From the NCBI GenBank assembly GCA_000314955.1, contig BAEM01000033.1, positions 186,001-250,000 on the forward strand: a DNA stretch of 64,000 bases, in the 5' to 3' direction. The notes beneath the pieces were generated by a model. The model had not been told where the DNA came from, did not search any database, and worked only from the letters and a program-made list of their open reading frames with translations. Below, piece by piece: positions 8,073 to 16,890 of the stretch. Every line of letters begins with the position of its first letter. The first letter of the stretch is position 1. Source of the stretch: Paraglaciecola chathamensis S18K6. Its GTDB lineage: Bacteria > Pseudomonadota > Gammaproteobacteria > Enterobacterales > Alteromonadaceae. Made by a program: the position numbers and the translations under genes.

Positions 8073-9041
8073 ATGCTTGCCAAGGATTCGCACTACATCT
8101 TAGTTTTGCTGGTGGCCGTTTTTTTTGCCGGATTTAGCAGTGTTATTAACGCTAATACGCTAAACAGTGATGACCTAAACAATTCGTTCGCTGTGGGCGA
8201 ACCTCTCGCTGTGCATGATCCTCACGCTGAGCGCGATCCTCTCGCTGTGGGCGATCCTCTCGCTGTGGGCACTTCTCTCGCAGTTCGCAATGCGCGCGTT
8301 ATTGTTTCTGATGAAACAGATCCCATACCCAGCCCACTCACTGCAACCGACACTCGCATTCGACTTGCGACTGGGCAAGGCTATTACCCTTTTGTGTCTG
8401 CAAGCTTACCTCAAGGTGGCTGGTCTCAAGCTTTGATAACTCAAACGTTTCATCAAATGGGCTATGAAGTGGATATTCATATTCTGCCCTGGAGCCGCGG
8501 CAAAATGTGGACTGATGAACACAGGTTTCTAGGCACATTTCCTTATGTAAGATCCCCTAAGCGAGAGCAAGAATATTACTTCTCCGTACCAATTAATTAT
8601 ATACCTGTGCGTTTTTACGTAAGCAGGGCATCCAACATTACTGATATACAAGAGTTATCGGGGAAACGTTTGTGTCTTCCCTACGGGTATTCTGACGAGT
8701 TCGCTTCAGGGGGCATAGTTGACCGTTTAAATCTCAAAATTAATCGAGTGGTCGACGGGGCAGGTTGTATAGGGCATGTACAGCGAGGATGGAGTGACGC
8801 CGGACTGACCAATAGTTATGTGTCATTGAATGAAGTAACCAACACGCGCCTCATCGACGATAAGCTATTAGTGTTGCCTACTGAGGTTGAGCAGGTATCT
8901 GTGCATTTCATTATTTCAAAGTCGTACCCAAATGGGCGCGAATGGATGGATAACTTTAATCAAGCGTTTCAACAACTAAGCAAAGATGGCACTAAGGCCA
9001 AGATCGATCATATTTTTAGCCAAATCATCGACTCACCCTAG
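8073..9041 (+). CDS. Periplasmic solute-binding-like protein (SBP family 3 fold) with an N-terminal hexapeptide repeat
   Basis: 322 residues with a signal peptide (about 1-27, hydrophobic LVLLVAVFFAGF). A low-complexity insert of six six-residue units follows at residues 39-74 (pattern LAVGDP, with variants). The mature domain begins at 'IRLATGQGYYPFVS', typical of family-3 periplasmic binding proteins for amino acids and related small molecules. ..PQGGWSQALI..F...GYEVD...LPWSRG and GKRLCLPYGY support the fold. There is no ABC permease or ATPase next to it; marine gammaproteobacteria often carry such orphan domains, sometimes as sensory inputs. The ligand is unknown. The ribosome-binding site before ATG 8073 is weak. 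Confidence 0.7.
   Translation: MLAKDSHYILVLLVAVFFAGFSSVINANTLNSDDLNNSFAVGEPLAVHDPHAERDPLAVGDPLAVGTSLAVRNARVIVSDETDPIPSPLTATDTRIRLATGQGYYPFVSASLPQGGWSQALITQTFHQMGYEVDIHILPWSRGKMWTDEHRFLGTFPYVRSPKREQEYYFSVPINYIPVRFYVSRASNITDIQELSGKRLCLPYGYSDEFASGGIVDRLNLKINRVVDGAGCIGHVQRGWSDAGLTNSYVSLNEVTNTRLIDDKLLVLPTEVEQVSVHFIISKSYPNGREWMDNFNQAFQQLSKDGTKAKIDHIFSQIIDSP
8187..8294 (+). repeat. Six-copy 18-nt in-frame tandem repeat
   Basis: Six consecutive 18-nt units encode FAVGEP, LAVHDP, HAERDP, LAVGDP, LAVGTS and LAVRNA inside the solute-binding-like gene, right after its signal peptide. The unit CTCGCTGTGGGCGATCCT is best preserved in the fourth copy. Copy number may vary between strains. Confidence 0.9.
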
Positions 9042-9087
9042 CCATGACCTGCTCATAGGTGAGCAAATCAAACAACACTTAAACTTG

Positions 9088-9101
9088 TTGAAAACGTTTT
9101 C
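9088..9101. promoter_or_regulatory. LacI-type operator (distal)
   Basis: TTGAAAACGTTTTC containing the perfect 12-bp palindrome GAAAACGTTTTC (9090-9101). It has the same core as the operators before the sugar symporter and the receptor. It lies just after the solute-binding gene and about 950 bp before the receptor gene, so it could be a distal looping site or could serve an unseen promoter. Confidence 0.6.
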
Positions 9102-9150
9102 TTTGAGTTTTGCTGATGCAGCTAACCTACTAATGCAAACTCAATCACTT

Positions 9151-9164
9151 CAATAACGTTTACA
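9151..9164. promoter_or_regulatory. Degenerate LacI-type operator
   Basis: CAATAACGTTTACA matches 11 of 14 positions of the receptor operator at 9808-9821, with the right half identical. A weaker site, 50 bp from the palindrome at 9090. Confidence 0.4.
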
Positions 9165-9776
9165 TTAAGATAATCACTGCACAATAAACCGCGCTTATGT
9201 TGCTGAAATCCGGCAGGTAAAACACCGCGCGACTAACGCAGCGCTGCAGGGGATAGTGAAAAAGCTGATAGTTGTCTTCACCGCTTTAGCGTTGAAGTTC
9301 AAGTATGTTCAGGCCGTTTATTCACCCGTCGTCACCCACGTGTATGTATTCGTTTTCAATCGTTTCAATGATTTTCATGCTTATTAAACGCCAGAACGAT
9401 GGGATAACGACACATTTTTTAAAAGAATAAGGATTATTTTAGGAAATGAGAGGCGTTTTATGCATAACCCAAAGGGTCACCTAATTGGGTTGGCGTATAT
9501 CTGCTTGTTTCTTTCATGCTGTTTTTTTCATTTAAATTTAACATATTGCGTTTTTATATTGATTATTTTTCGTATATTTAATTAATGTAAATGTCCATGC
9601 AGGCCCTTTCTATTAAGGCTTTTTGTAAGTTTATTATATTTGTCGCGCCGATTTTGTCATATAGAAGACCGATTTTGTGATACCTACCAAAACACTTATT
9701 GCATTAATGTATTTATAACATTTCATTATCTTGTTGTTGCAAGTCAGGATCAGGTTGCTCAGCAAAAGTAAAAATG

Positions 9777-9805
9777 TTGACGAATTGTTAAAATAAAATT
9801 AGCAT
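9777..9805 (+). promoter_or_regulatory. Probable promoter of the TonB-receptor gene
   Basis: TTGACG (9777-9782) and TAGCAT (9800-9805) are separated by 17 bp. The operator at 9808-9821 would cover the transcription start, as expected for a repressed promoter. This implies a 5' leader of about 235 nt. No experiment is visible in sequence, so this is a prediction. Confidence 0.45.
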
Positions 9806-9807
9806 GA

Positions 9808-9821
9808 TGAAAACGTTTACA
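9808..9821. promoter_or_regulatory. LacI-type operator of the TonB receptor
   Basis: TGAAAACGTTTACA. The exact same 14-mer occurs on the opposite strand upstream of the LacI-family gene (22726-22739). A fully symmetric version stands upstream of the symporter gene (16707-16720). The position directly after a predicted -10 fits repression. Confidence 0.72.
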
Positions 9822-10048
9822 TTGAGAGCTCTATTGCTCTTAGCTTAACGTACGAATCGCATACCGAGAACGCTACGCACTACCCACTGCAAGTTATGCA
9901 TGACCGTGCAATGTATTTAAGTGATGCGTTTCTTCGTCATAGTGAAAATGAGTGAGCTAGTTCGAATTTTGGCATAGCTCAATACTTGGATCGTTATTAC
10001 ACGACATTCAAGTATCTCGACTAATAGAAACACAAAGGACGCACAAAT

Positions 10049-13000
10049 ATGAACACATACGCGAAATTTAATAAGTCTTTGCTGACCAAAAGTATTTCAA
10101 TACTTTTAGGTAGTGCTGTACTGGCTCCTGTGGCCGCCATTGCTCAAGAGAGCGAAAGTGACCTAGAAGTGATTCAGGTTCGAGGCATGCGCTCAAGTAT
10201 CCAAGAATCAATGGGAATAAAGCGTGATTCAGCTGGGGTAGTCGATGCTATTTCTGCAGAAGATATTGGTAAGTTTCCTGATACAAACTTAGCGGAATCT
10301 TTGCAGCGTATAACCGGGATTTCTATTAGTCGTAGCAATGGCGAGGGCAGCCAGATTACAGCGCGTGGCTTTGGCCCTGATTTTAATATGGTGACGCTAA
10401 ATGGTCGCGCTATGCCTGGTGCGGCAATACCTGGCGGTGGCGGTACCCCTAACTCTCGTGCGTTCGATTTTGCCAACTTGGCCTCTGAAAGTGTTCGCGG
10501 CGTTGAAGTATACAAAACCGGTCGTGCGAGCATCGCTACAGGCGGCATCGGTGCAACAGTCAATATTAAAACCGCACGGCCGCTAGATGCCTTAGAAAGC
10601 GGCTTTACCGGCTCAGTTGGCGCAAAAGCGTTAATGGATACCACCAATCGTGTGGGAGATGACGTGACCCCAGAGGTTTCAGGATTCTTTAATTTTGTAG
10701 ATGACGACGGTATTTTCGGTGTGTCTTTATCTGCCAGTGTGCAAGAGCGTGATAGCTCTGCTGTCGGAGCTTTTGTAAACGAATGGCGGGTGAACCCCTA
10801 TGAAGGTTCAATTCCGCAAACGCCTAATCAAACTGATCCCAATTTACCTGGTTTTAACGGCCCAGCCGTTGTCGTCAATAATGGTCCTGCAGACGGACAA
10901 TTGTTTGCCATCCCAGCTGATTTACGTTACTCAATTGCTGATCGTGAACGTAAACGTACTAATGCGCAGTTAACGTTCCAGTACGCGCCAACCGAAGATT
11001 TAACCGCTACCTTAGACTACACCTATTCGAAACAGGACTTGTACGAAGCCAGAGCAGAACAGTCGATATGGATGGACGACGGGTATTTCTCAGAGCTAAC
11101 CTTTGATGATGAAGTGGTCAAAACCCCGATATTAATTGAACAAGAGCGCCGTGATTTACTGCCAAGAGATTTAGGCTTGGCGCTTCAAGAACTGAACCAA
11201 GTCAATGAAAATAAATCAGTGGGCTTTAATGTTGAGTACCATGTAAACGATAGTTTGGTGATGTTTTTTGACGTGCATGATTCATCGGCTGAAGGTCGCC
11301 CTGACGCGCCTTATGGCACCTGGACCAACCTAGGGTTAGGCGCAAACGTAAACCGTGGGCAAGGTGCTGATTTTTCAGGTGAGTTCCCAATCATGACGGT
11401 GGACTTTGATGATGTGGCTCGTGACAACCTAAACGGCAACGGCGTACTTGACCAAGACGACGTAGGTACGGCTATTCTTGATATGAACTTTAACTCTCAG
11501 CGCACTGATATTACCCAGTTCCGCGTAGACGGTGAGTATTCGTTTGATGATGGTGGTATTAACTTTGGTGTTGAATCACGCTCCATGGAAAGTACTTCTC
11601 TGCAATCATTGACGCGCCGCACCATGGGTAACTGGGGAATTGAAAACCCAGGTGAATTACCTGCAGATTACTTAACGCCATTTAGTTTTGCCGATGAGTT
11701 CGAAGACTACAACACCAATGGCATTTTCAGCCAAGGCTTTACGGGTGATTTGGCGCAAATTGGTGAGTTCGCGGCCCAAGAGTATGGTTTTGCATTTGAA
11801 GCGGACAACCCGTTTGCCACAAACCGTACAATCGAAGAAGATATTTTTGCTGCTTACGTTGAATTTGAATTAGACGGTGAACTAGGTGGTCGCCCGTATA
11901 ACATTCTTGCTGGTGTGCGCTATGAAAGCACAGACTCTACCTCTGTTGCTAATATCAGCTTACCGAATGCGATTGCTTGGGAAGGCAATAACGACTTCAA
12001 TGTGCGCTTTGGTTCAGACACCCAAGATGTTGCGGTGGAATCAGATTATGACCACGTTCTACCTAGCATCGATTTTGATATAGAAGTGATGGATGGGCTC
12101 AAAGCACGCTTGTCGTACAGTAAAACCATTGCTCGTCCTACTTATAACAACTTGAGCGCAGCAGCATCGGTAGGCACGCCAAGTGGCCCAACACTGATTA
12201 CTCAAGGTGCGACAGCAACGGCAAGTTCAGGTAACCCTTCACTGGTACCGCTAGAGTCCGATAACGTTGATTTGTCGGTTGAGTACTATTTCGAAGATAC
12301 GAGCTACGTGTCATTAGGCTTCTATGATAAGCGAGTGAAAAACTTTATTGGTAATGAGCAAGTCGAAGAAAGCGTGTTCGGTTTACGTGATGCCACAGCG
12401 GGCCCCAGAGCAGAAGCGGCAGCAGCTGAGCTTGAGCGTATAGGCCAGCCACTTACAGACACTAATTTGTTTAACATGGTAGTCGCCATGGAAAACAACA
12501 TTGCGTATGACTCATTGACCATTGAACAATTTGAAGCTCAGTATGATGTGCTGCCGAATGAAGATGATCCATTATTGACCTTCATTAATGCTAAGCCAGT
12601 AAATAACAAGAGTGCAAATATTTACGGCTTTGAAATAGCTGCTCAGCATTTCTTTGGTGACACAGGTTTTGGTGTGCAAGCTAACTACACCACTGTTAAC
12701 GGTGATGTGAGCTACGACATCACAGCTGACCCGTCTGTTACTCAATTTGCATTGGTTGGGTTAAGCGATACCGCTAACTTAGTAGCCATGTATGAAAAAG
12801 ACGGTTGGCAAGGGCGTATTGCATATAACTGGCGTGACAAATTCTTAGATACGACTAGCCAATACGTTAATGAGCCTGGTTTTACTGAGTCTTATTCGCA
12901 AATTGATTTTAACGTGTCATATCAAGTGAATGATGACTTATCGGTTTTCTTAGAAGGAATAAACATAACCGAAGAGAACAGTCGCCGTCATGGGCGTACT

Positions 13001-13069
13001 TCAGCCCAACTATGGAACTTAGAGCAACTTGGTGCACGCTACGCGCTGGGTGCCCGTTATACCTTCTAA
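10049..13069 (+). CDS. TonB-dependent outer-membrane receptor (TonB-Xanth-Caul type), probably for an oligosaccharide
   Basis: 1006 residues. The signal peptide ends near residue 32 (AIAQES). The plug domain starts at 'IQVRGMRSSIQES' and contains FPDTNLAESLQRITGISI and ITARGFGP, hallmarks of the TIGR01782 subfamily that is widespread in Xanthomonas, Caulobacter and Alteromonadales. The rest is the 22-strand barrel, ending in the aromatic C-terminus ARYTF. Such receptors import oligosaccharides across the outer membrane using TonB/ExbBD energy. Neighbouring halogenase-like proteins, a GPH symporter and a GH94 phosphorylase point to a beta-linked glucose disaccharide or oligosaccharide as ligand (inference). 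AAAGGA precedes ATG 10049. A hairpin terminator follows, but the halogenase genes downstream are in the same direction. Confidence 0.92.
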   Translation: MNTYAKFNKSLLTKSISILLGSAVLAPVAAIAQESESDLEVIQVRGMRSSIQESMGIKRDSAGVVDAISAEDIGKFPDTNLAESLQRITGISISRSNGEGSQITARGFGPDFNMVTLNGRAMPGAAIPGGGGTPNSRAFDFANLASESVRGVEVYKTGRASIATGGIGATVNIKTARPLDALESGFTGSVGAKALMDTTNRVGDDVTPEVSGFFNFVDDDGIFGVSLSASVQERDSSAVGAFVNEWRVNPYEGSIPQTPNQTDPNLPGFNGPAVVVNNGPADGQLFAIPADLRYSIADRERKRTNAQLTFQYAPTEDLTATLDYTYSKQDLYEARAEQSIWMDDGYFSELTFDDEVVKTPILIEQERRDLLPRDLGLALQELNQVNENKSVGFNVEYHVNDSLVMFFDVHDSSAEGRPDAPYGTWTNLGLGANVNRGQGADFSGEFPIMTVDFDDVARDNLNGNGVLDQDDVGTAILDMNFNSQRTDITQFRVDGEYSFDDGGINFGVESRSMESTSLQSLTRRTMGNWGIENPGELPADYLTPFSFADEFEDYNTNGIFSQGFTGDLAQIGEFAAQEYGFAFEADNPFATNRTIEEDIFAAYVEFELDGELGGRPYNILAGVRYESTDSTSVANISLPNAIAWEGNNDFNVRFGSDTQDVAVESDYDHVLPSIDFDIEVMDGLKARLSYSKTIARPTYNNLSAAASVGTPSGPTLITQGATATASSGNPSLVPLESDNVDLSVEYYFEDTSYVSLGFYDKRVKNFIGNEQVEESVFGLRDATAGPRAEAAAAELERIGQPLTDTNLFNMVVAMENNIAYDSLTIEQFEAQYDVLPNEDDPLLTFINAKPVNNKSANIYGFEIAAQHFFGDTGFGVQANYTTVNGDVSYDITADPSVTQFALVGLSDTANLVAMYEKDGWQGRIAYNWRDKFLDTTSQYVNEPGFTESYSQIDFNVSYQVNDDLSVFLEGINITEENSRRHGRTSAQLWNLEQLGARYALGARYTF

Positions 13070-13120
13070 TATGAGTAAAGTGTGTGTGCCTGTAGGTCCG
13101 CCGATTTAATCGGCATTTAA

Positions 13121-13149
13121 AGCCGCGATATCTCGCGGCTTATTTTTTG
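13121..13149 (+). terminator. Intrinsic terminator after the TonB receptor
   Basis: AGCCGCGA-TATC-TCGCGGCT, a perfect 8-bp stem with a 4-nt loop, followed by TATTTTTT. A second small hairpin (GCCGAT-TTA-ATCGGC) lies just before it at 13100-13114. It probably reduces read-through into the halogenase-like gene, setting a higher level for the receptor. Confidence 0.8.
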
Positions 13150-13199
13150 GTTATATTAGGTGAATATACAGAGTTCGAATATGTGTGCAGAGGTCATTC

Positions 13200-14684
13200 T
13201 TGAACAGTGAAAAAGTAAAAAATGTGGTCATCGCTGGCGGAGGCACAGCCGGTTGGATGGCGGCCGCTTCTTTGTCGAAGTTGTTGGGGAAAAGCCTGAA
13301 CATTACGTTGGTTGAGTCAGACGAAATTGGCACTGTGGGCGTTGGCGAAGCGACTATCCCGCCGATTCGTACACTACATAAGTTACTCAATATTGATGAA
13401 CAAGCGTTTATGCGAGCGACAAATAGCACGTTCAAACTAGGTATCGAGTTTAGCCACTGGGGACAGAAAAGCGACAGCTACATCCATTCTTTTGGCGTAA
13501 CAGGTAAAGAGTGTTGGGCAGGGGAGTTTCACCATTTTTGGCTACGTGGGAAAGAATTAGGGATCAATGTACCGTTCGGTGATTATTGCTATGAGCTGCA
13601 AGCATCTAAGCAAGGCAAATTTGCCTTCTCGGCTAATTCTCCCATGAACTTCGCATACCATTTAGATGCCACACTTTATGCTCAATTTCTAAGAGATTTT
13701 TGTGCTGATGTGGTAACGCGTATTGAAGGCAAAATAGCGACAGTCAATAAGCATACAAACAATGGTTTTATTCGCTCATTAACCCTCGAGTCAGGTCAAG
13801 AGGTAGAGGGGGATTTTTTCATTGATTGCACCGGTTTTAAAGGCTTGTTAATAGAAGGAGCCTTACATACTGGCTATGAAGATTGGTCACACTGGTTACC
13901 TTGCGATAGCGCAGTTGCGGTACAAACTCAATCTACTTCAGACCCACTTCCCTATACCCGTGCAACAGCGCATGATTTTGGATGGCAGTGGCGTATCCCT
14001 CTGCAAAATCGTGTCGGAAATGGCATGGTATTTTGTAGTCGTTATGCCAGTGACGAACAGGCTAAACAAGCACTGTTAGCCAATTTAGAAGGCGATCCTA
14101 TTACCGAGCCAAGAGTCATTAAATTTAAAACAGGTCGCAGGCGTAAAGGCTGGAATAAAAATTGTGTAGCGCTAGGGCTTGCCAGTGGTTTTGTTGAGCC
14201 TTTAGAGTCCACCAGTATTCACTTGATCATGACCGGGATCGTCCGACTAATGCGTTTATTTCCTTTTGATGGTGTGCGCCAGTCAGGCATTGATGAATAC
14301 AATGAAAAGCTAACCAGTGAATTGCATAGCATTCGTGATTTTATTGTACTGCATTACAAAGTCACTCAGCGTGATGATTCTGATTTTTGGCGGCATTGCC
14401 AAAGTATGGAAGTACCAGACACTCTTGCTCATAAAATACATTTGTTTAAGGAAACCGGCAGGGTGTTTTTAGATGACGGTGATATTTTCCGCGTAGATTC
14501 TTGGACTCAAGTTATGTTAGGTCAAGGCCTTGAACCTAAGCAGTATCATAGGATTGTCAACGAAATGAGTGAAGAGGAACTTACGCGCTTTTTAGCCGGA
14601 TTACGCAGTGCTATTGAACAGCGTGTCAATCAGTTGCCCAGCCACCAACAATTTATAACGCGCTATTGCAACGCGTCAGCATAA
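13200..14684 (+). CDS. Tryptophan-halogenase-family flavoprotein (first copy)
   Basis: FAD-dependent halogenase-like protein. The N-terminal dinucleotide loop is GGGTAGW, followed by VGVGEATIPP. The lysine of the PrnA-type active site is present in STFKLGIEF, and is residue 79 when TTG 13200 is the start. The halogenase fingerprint WxWxIP is intact (GWQWRIP), and the FVEPLES segment carries the conserved Glu. TTG 13200 has AGAGGT five bases upstream; GTG 13185 in the same frame lacks a ribosome-binding site. In carbohydrate loci of Alteromonadales, Caulobacter and Xanthomonas such genes recur beside TonB receptors, where their chemistry is not established. Halogenation of tryptophan here should not be assumed. 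The flavin-binding fold is firm; the substrate is unknown. Confidence 0.85.
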   Translation: MNSEKVKNVVIAGGGTAGWMAAASLSKLLGKSLNITLVESDEIGTVGVGEATIPPIRTLHKLLNIDEQAFMRATNSTFKLGIEFSHWGQKSDSYIHSFGVTGKECWAGEFHHFWLRGKELGINVPFGDYCYELQASKQGKFAFSANSPMNFAYHLDATLYAQFLRDFCADVVTRIEGKIATVNKHTNNGFIRSLTLESGQEVEGDFFIDCTGFKGLLIEGALHTGYEDWSHWLPCDSAVAVQTQSTSDPLPYTRATAHDFGWQWRIPLQNRVGNGMVFCSRYASDEQAKQALLANLEGDPITEPRVIKFKTGRRRKGWNKNCVALGLASGFVEPLESTSIHLIMTGIVRLMRLFPFDGVRQSGIDEYNEKLTSELHSIRDFIVLHYKVTQRDDSDFWRHCQSMEVPDTLAHKIHLFKETGRVFLDDGDIFRVDSWTQVMLGQGLEPKQYHRIVNEMSEEELTRFLAGLRSAIEQRVNQLPSHQQFITRYCNASA

Positions 14685-14895
14685 GCAGCAATGTTTCACA
14701 ATAAATATTGTTGCATAGCTAAATTGTTGCGTAGCTAAAATAAAACGAAAATTTAAAGAGCAGAAAACATAAGGCATTTGTTGCATGACAATCACCCACT
14801 TGCGTTAGTATTGAGTGATAGCATGCATCTCGTTAGGGAGTGCAATTCGTTTTATATTTAGGTTTTAACATTGATTCTAATATTGGTAGTTACGA

Positions 14896-16458
14896 ATGAG
14901 TCATCGCAGTATTAAAAATATCCTCGTTGTCGGTGGTGGAAGTGCAGGTTGGTTAACTGCCGGCATCATTGCCGCAGAGCATCAGTGCAACAAGCAAAAT
15001 AGCAAGATAAAGGTAACCCTAGTCGAATCTCCTGAGGTGAATATAGTTGGCGTTGGCGAGGGCACGTGGCCGTCAATGCGCAATTCCCTTCAGCGAATGG
15101 GCCTTAGCGAAACAGATTTCATTCGACATTGCGGCGCAGCCTTTAAACAAGGCTCAAAATTTGTTGGCTGGAAAAACGGCGCTGACAATGACTTTTACTA
15201 TCATCCATTTGTGATCCCCAATGGCTACGGTCAAGCGAATCAATACAGTGCTTGGAAAACACACGGCCAAGGGCACGCTTTTGCAGATGTGGTTTGTGCT
15301 CAAAGTCAGATTTGCCAAGCGGGCTTAGCGCCTAAGCAAAATGCTACCCCCGAATATGCCGGAGTACTTAATTATGGCTATCATTTAGATGCGGGTAAGT
15401 TTAGCCAAATGTTGCAGCAGCATTGTGTGCAGAATCTTGGGGTAACTTATATTCAAGATCACGTCGAAGGCGTGGTGAGTCACGACAATGGCGATATTAA
15501 AGCATTGCAAACTCGCGCCAATGGCGAGCTTAACGCAGACTTGTTTGTTGACTGTTCTGGTGCACGCTCGCTATTACTGGGGCAACATTTTAATGTGCCA
15601 TTTATCGACAAAAAATCAGTATTGTTTAACGACAGTGCCATGGCTTTACACGTGCCTTATTCCACGCCCGATGAACCCATAGCTTCGGCAACAATTTCCA
15701 CAGCGCAAGAGGCCGGCTGGGTGTGGGATATAGGCCTACAGGACCGACGCGGCGTGGGGTATACCTATTCCTGCAAGCACACAGACGATCAACAAGCTCT
15801 GCGCACGCTTAAAGCTTACGTCGCCCAATCTGTTGGTGGCGAAGTCGCTGACTCTCTCAGTGCTCGTAAGATTAGTTTCGAGCCTGGGCATCGCAGCCAC
15901 TTTTGGCATAAAAACTGTGTAGCAGTAGGTTTGTCAGCAGGGTTTTTAGAGCCATTAGAAGCTTCGGCATTAGCGTTAGTAGAGTTGTCAGCCACCGCCA
16001 TTGCTGAAAACCTACCGGTGACAGCACAGCATATGCAAATCACCCGTGATAATTTTAATCGTCGTTTTCTTTTACATTGGGAAAATATCGTCGAGTTTTT
16101 AAAATTACACTATGTGTTAAGCGAGCGAACCGAGCCCTACTGGCAACAAATGCGGGCACCTGACTCTGTATCCCCTAGGCTGAATGATTTACTCACTCAG
16201 TGGCGGTATCAACCACCTAATCGCAGTGATTTCGTGCAAAATGAAATCATGTTCCCCTCGGCAAGTTATCAATACGTGTTGTATGGCATGGGGTTTGAAA
16301 CCTTGAATGATGTGTCTTCCAGAGAGTTTGATGCGCCGCAAAGCGCCATTAAGCACCTGCAAGAGAACCAGCAGCGACTGCACAAATTAATGGGCGGATT
16401 GAAAAGCAATCGTCAATTGCTTAAGCACGTTGTGCAATATGGCTTTCAAAAAGTGTAG
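14896..16458 (+). CDS. Tryptophan-halogenase-family flavoprotein (second copy, altered fingerprint)
   Basis: 520 residues and a clear paralogue of the upstream gene, though well diverged. It has the FAD loop GGGSAGW, then VGVGEGTWPS, the catalytic-type lysine at K84 in AAFKQGSKF, and the conserved Glu in FLEPLEAS. The WxWxIP fingerprint is changed to WVWDIG: both tryptophans and the Ile are kept but the Pro is Gly. It is separated from the first copy by 211 bp without a hairpin. Probably part of the same uptake locus. It could act on a sugar-linked aromatic group, be a non-halogenating monooxygenase, or act as an FAD-binding helper of the receptor. The sequence cannot decide between these. 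Confidence 0.83.
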   Translation: MSHRSIKNILVVGGGSAGWLTAGIIAAEHQCNKQNSKIKVTLVESPEVNIVGVGEGTWPSMRNSLQRMGLSETDFIRHCGAAFKQGSKFVGWKNGADNDFYYHPFVIPNGYGQANQYSAWKTHGQGHAFADVVCAQSQICQAGLAPKQNATPEYAGVLNYGYHLDAGKFSQMLQQHCVQNLGVTYIQDHVEGVVSHDNGDIKALQTRANGELNADLFVDCSGARSLLLGQHFNVPFIDKKSVLFNDSAMALHVPYSTPDEPIASATISTAQEAGWVWDIGLQDRRGVGYTYSCKHTDDQQALRTLKAYVAQSVGGEVADSLSARKISFEPGHRSHFWHKNCVAVGLSAGFLEPLEASALALVELSATAIAENLPVTAQHMQITRDNFNRRFLLHWENIVEFLKLHYVLSERTEPYWQQMRAPDSVSPRLNDLLTQWRYQPPNRSDFVQNEIMFPSASYQYVLYGMGFETLNDVSSREFDAPQSAIKHLQENQQRLHKLMGGLKSNRQLLKHVVQYGFQKV

Positions 16459-16473
16459 CTACCTTTAGAGAGT

Positions 16474-16515
16474 AACTAGTCCTAGAGTGCAACTAATCCT
16501 AGAGTGTAACTAGCC
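16474..16515. repeat. 17-nt direct repeat, 2.5 copies
   Basis: AACTAGTCCTAGAGTGC and AACTAATCCTAGAGTGT follow each other directly, and a third partial copy AACTAGCC follows. It begins 15 bp after the stop of the second halogenase-like gene. Function unknown. Confidence 0.7.
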
Positions 16516-16695
16516 ATTAAACCTTGCCTAAAGTCACTGATGACTAACCTAAGGGCAGGGCAGTCGTAACTTGGGTTTCACGAGCTTAATGACATGGCTT
16601 ATCACAGTGCCTGCGCAAAGCGCCGGTCACTGCTATCTTTTTTTCCTACTATTTGGCCAGCTATTGCATCATTTTAGAGAGCGAATTTAAAAATG

Positions 16696-16720
16696 TATAA
16701 AGGTGTTGAAAACGTTTTCA
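16696..16720 (+). promoter_or_regulatory. Possible -10 element plus LacI-type operator of the symporter/phosphorylase unit
   Basis: TGAAAACGTTTTCA at 16707-16720 is a perfect 14-bp palindrome with the same core as the other operators of the locus. TATAAA at 16696-16701 could be the -10 element, with only a weak -35 (TTTAGA, 16673-16678). The operator would cover the start point. The operator call is stronger than the promoter call. Confidence 0.65.
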
Positions 16721-16890
16721 TTTGCATTTAAGTTAGGCATTACTGAATACATTAGGCGTGGCTTCGTGTTCGTAATGACCTTTCACTTTCGCGCTGATGA
16801 TGTTCGCTACACGTCACTTGCCTAACTATGATGTGCGCAGCTAAAGCGGCTGACGAGAAGCCAAGCGATACTGGAAAAGGAATAACAACA

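Larger units (their letters stand above)
9042..10048. other. Long regulatory intergenic region upstream of the TonB receptor
   Basis: About 1 kb with no supportable gene. It holds three LacI-type operator sequences (9088-9101, 9151-9164, 9808-9821), a probable promoter just before the last one, and a pair of 14-nt direct repeats 21 bp apart (9648-9661 and 9669-9682, CCGATTTTGTxATA). The middle part (9400-9700) is strongly A/T-rich. Confidence 0.7.

Noticed and set aside
8187..8294. Tandem repeat considered as a CRISPR-like array
   Set aside because: Units are contiguous, without spacers, and in frame with a protein.
10174..10647. 157-codon open frame antisense to the TonB receptor
   Set aside because: It lies wholly inside the plug-domain coding sequence, has no ribosome-binding site or recognisable domain, and reflects codon bias of the true gene.
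13185..13199. GTG 13185 as the start of the first halogenase-like gene
   Set aside because: No ribosome-binding site; TTG 13200 has one and places the active-site Lys at the usual residue number.
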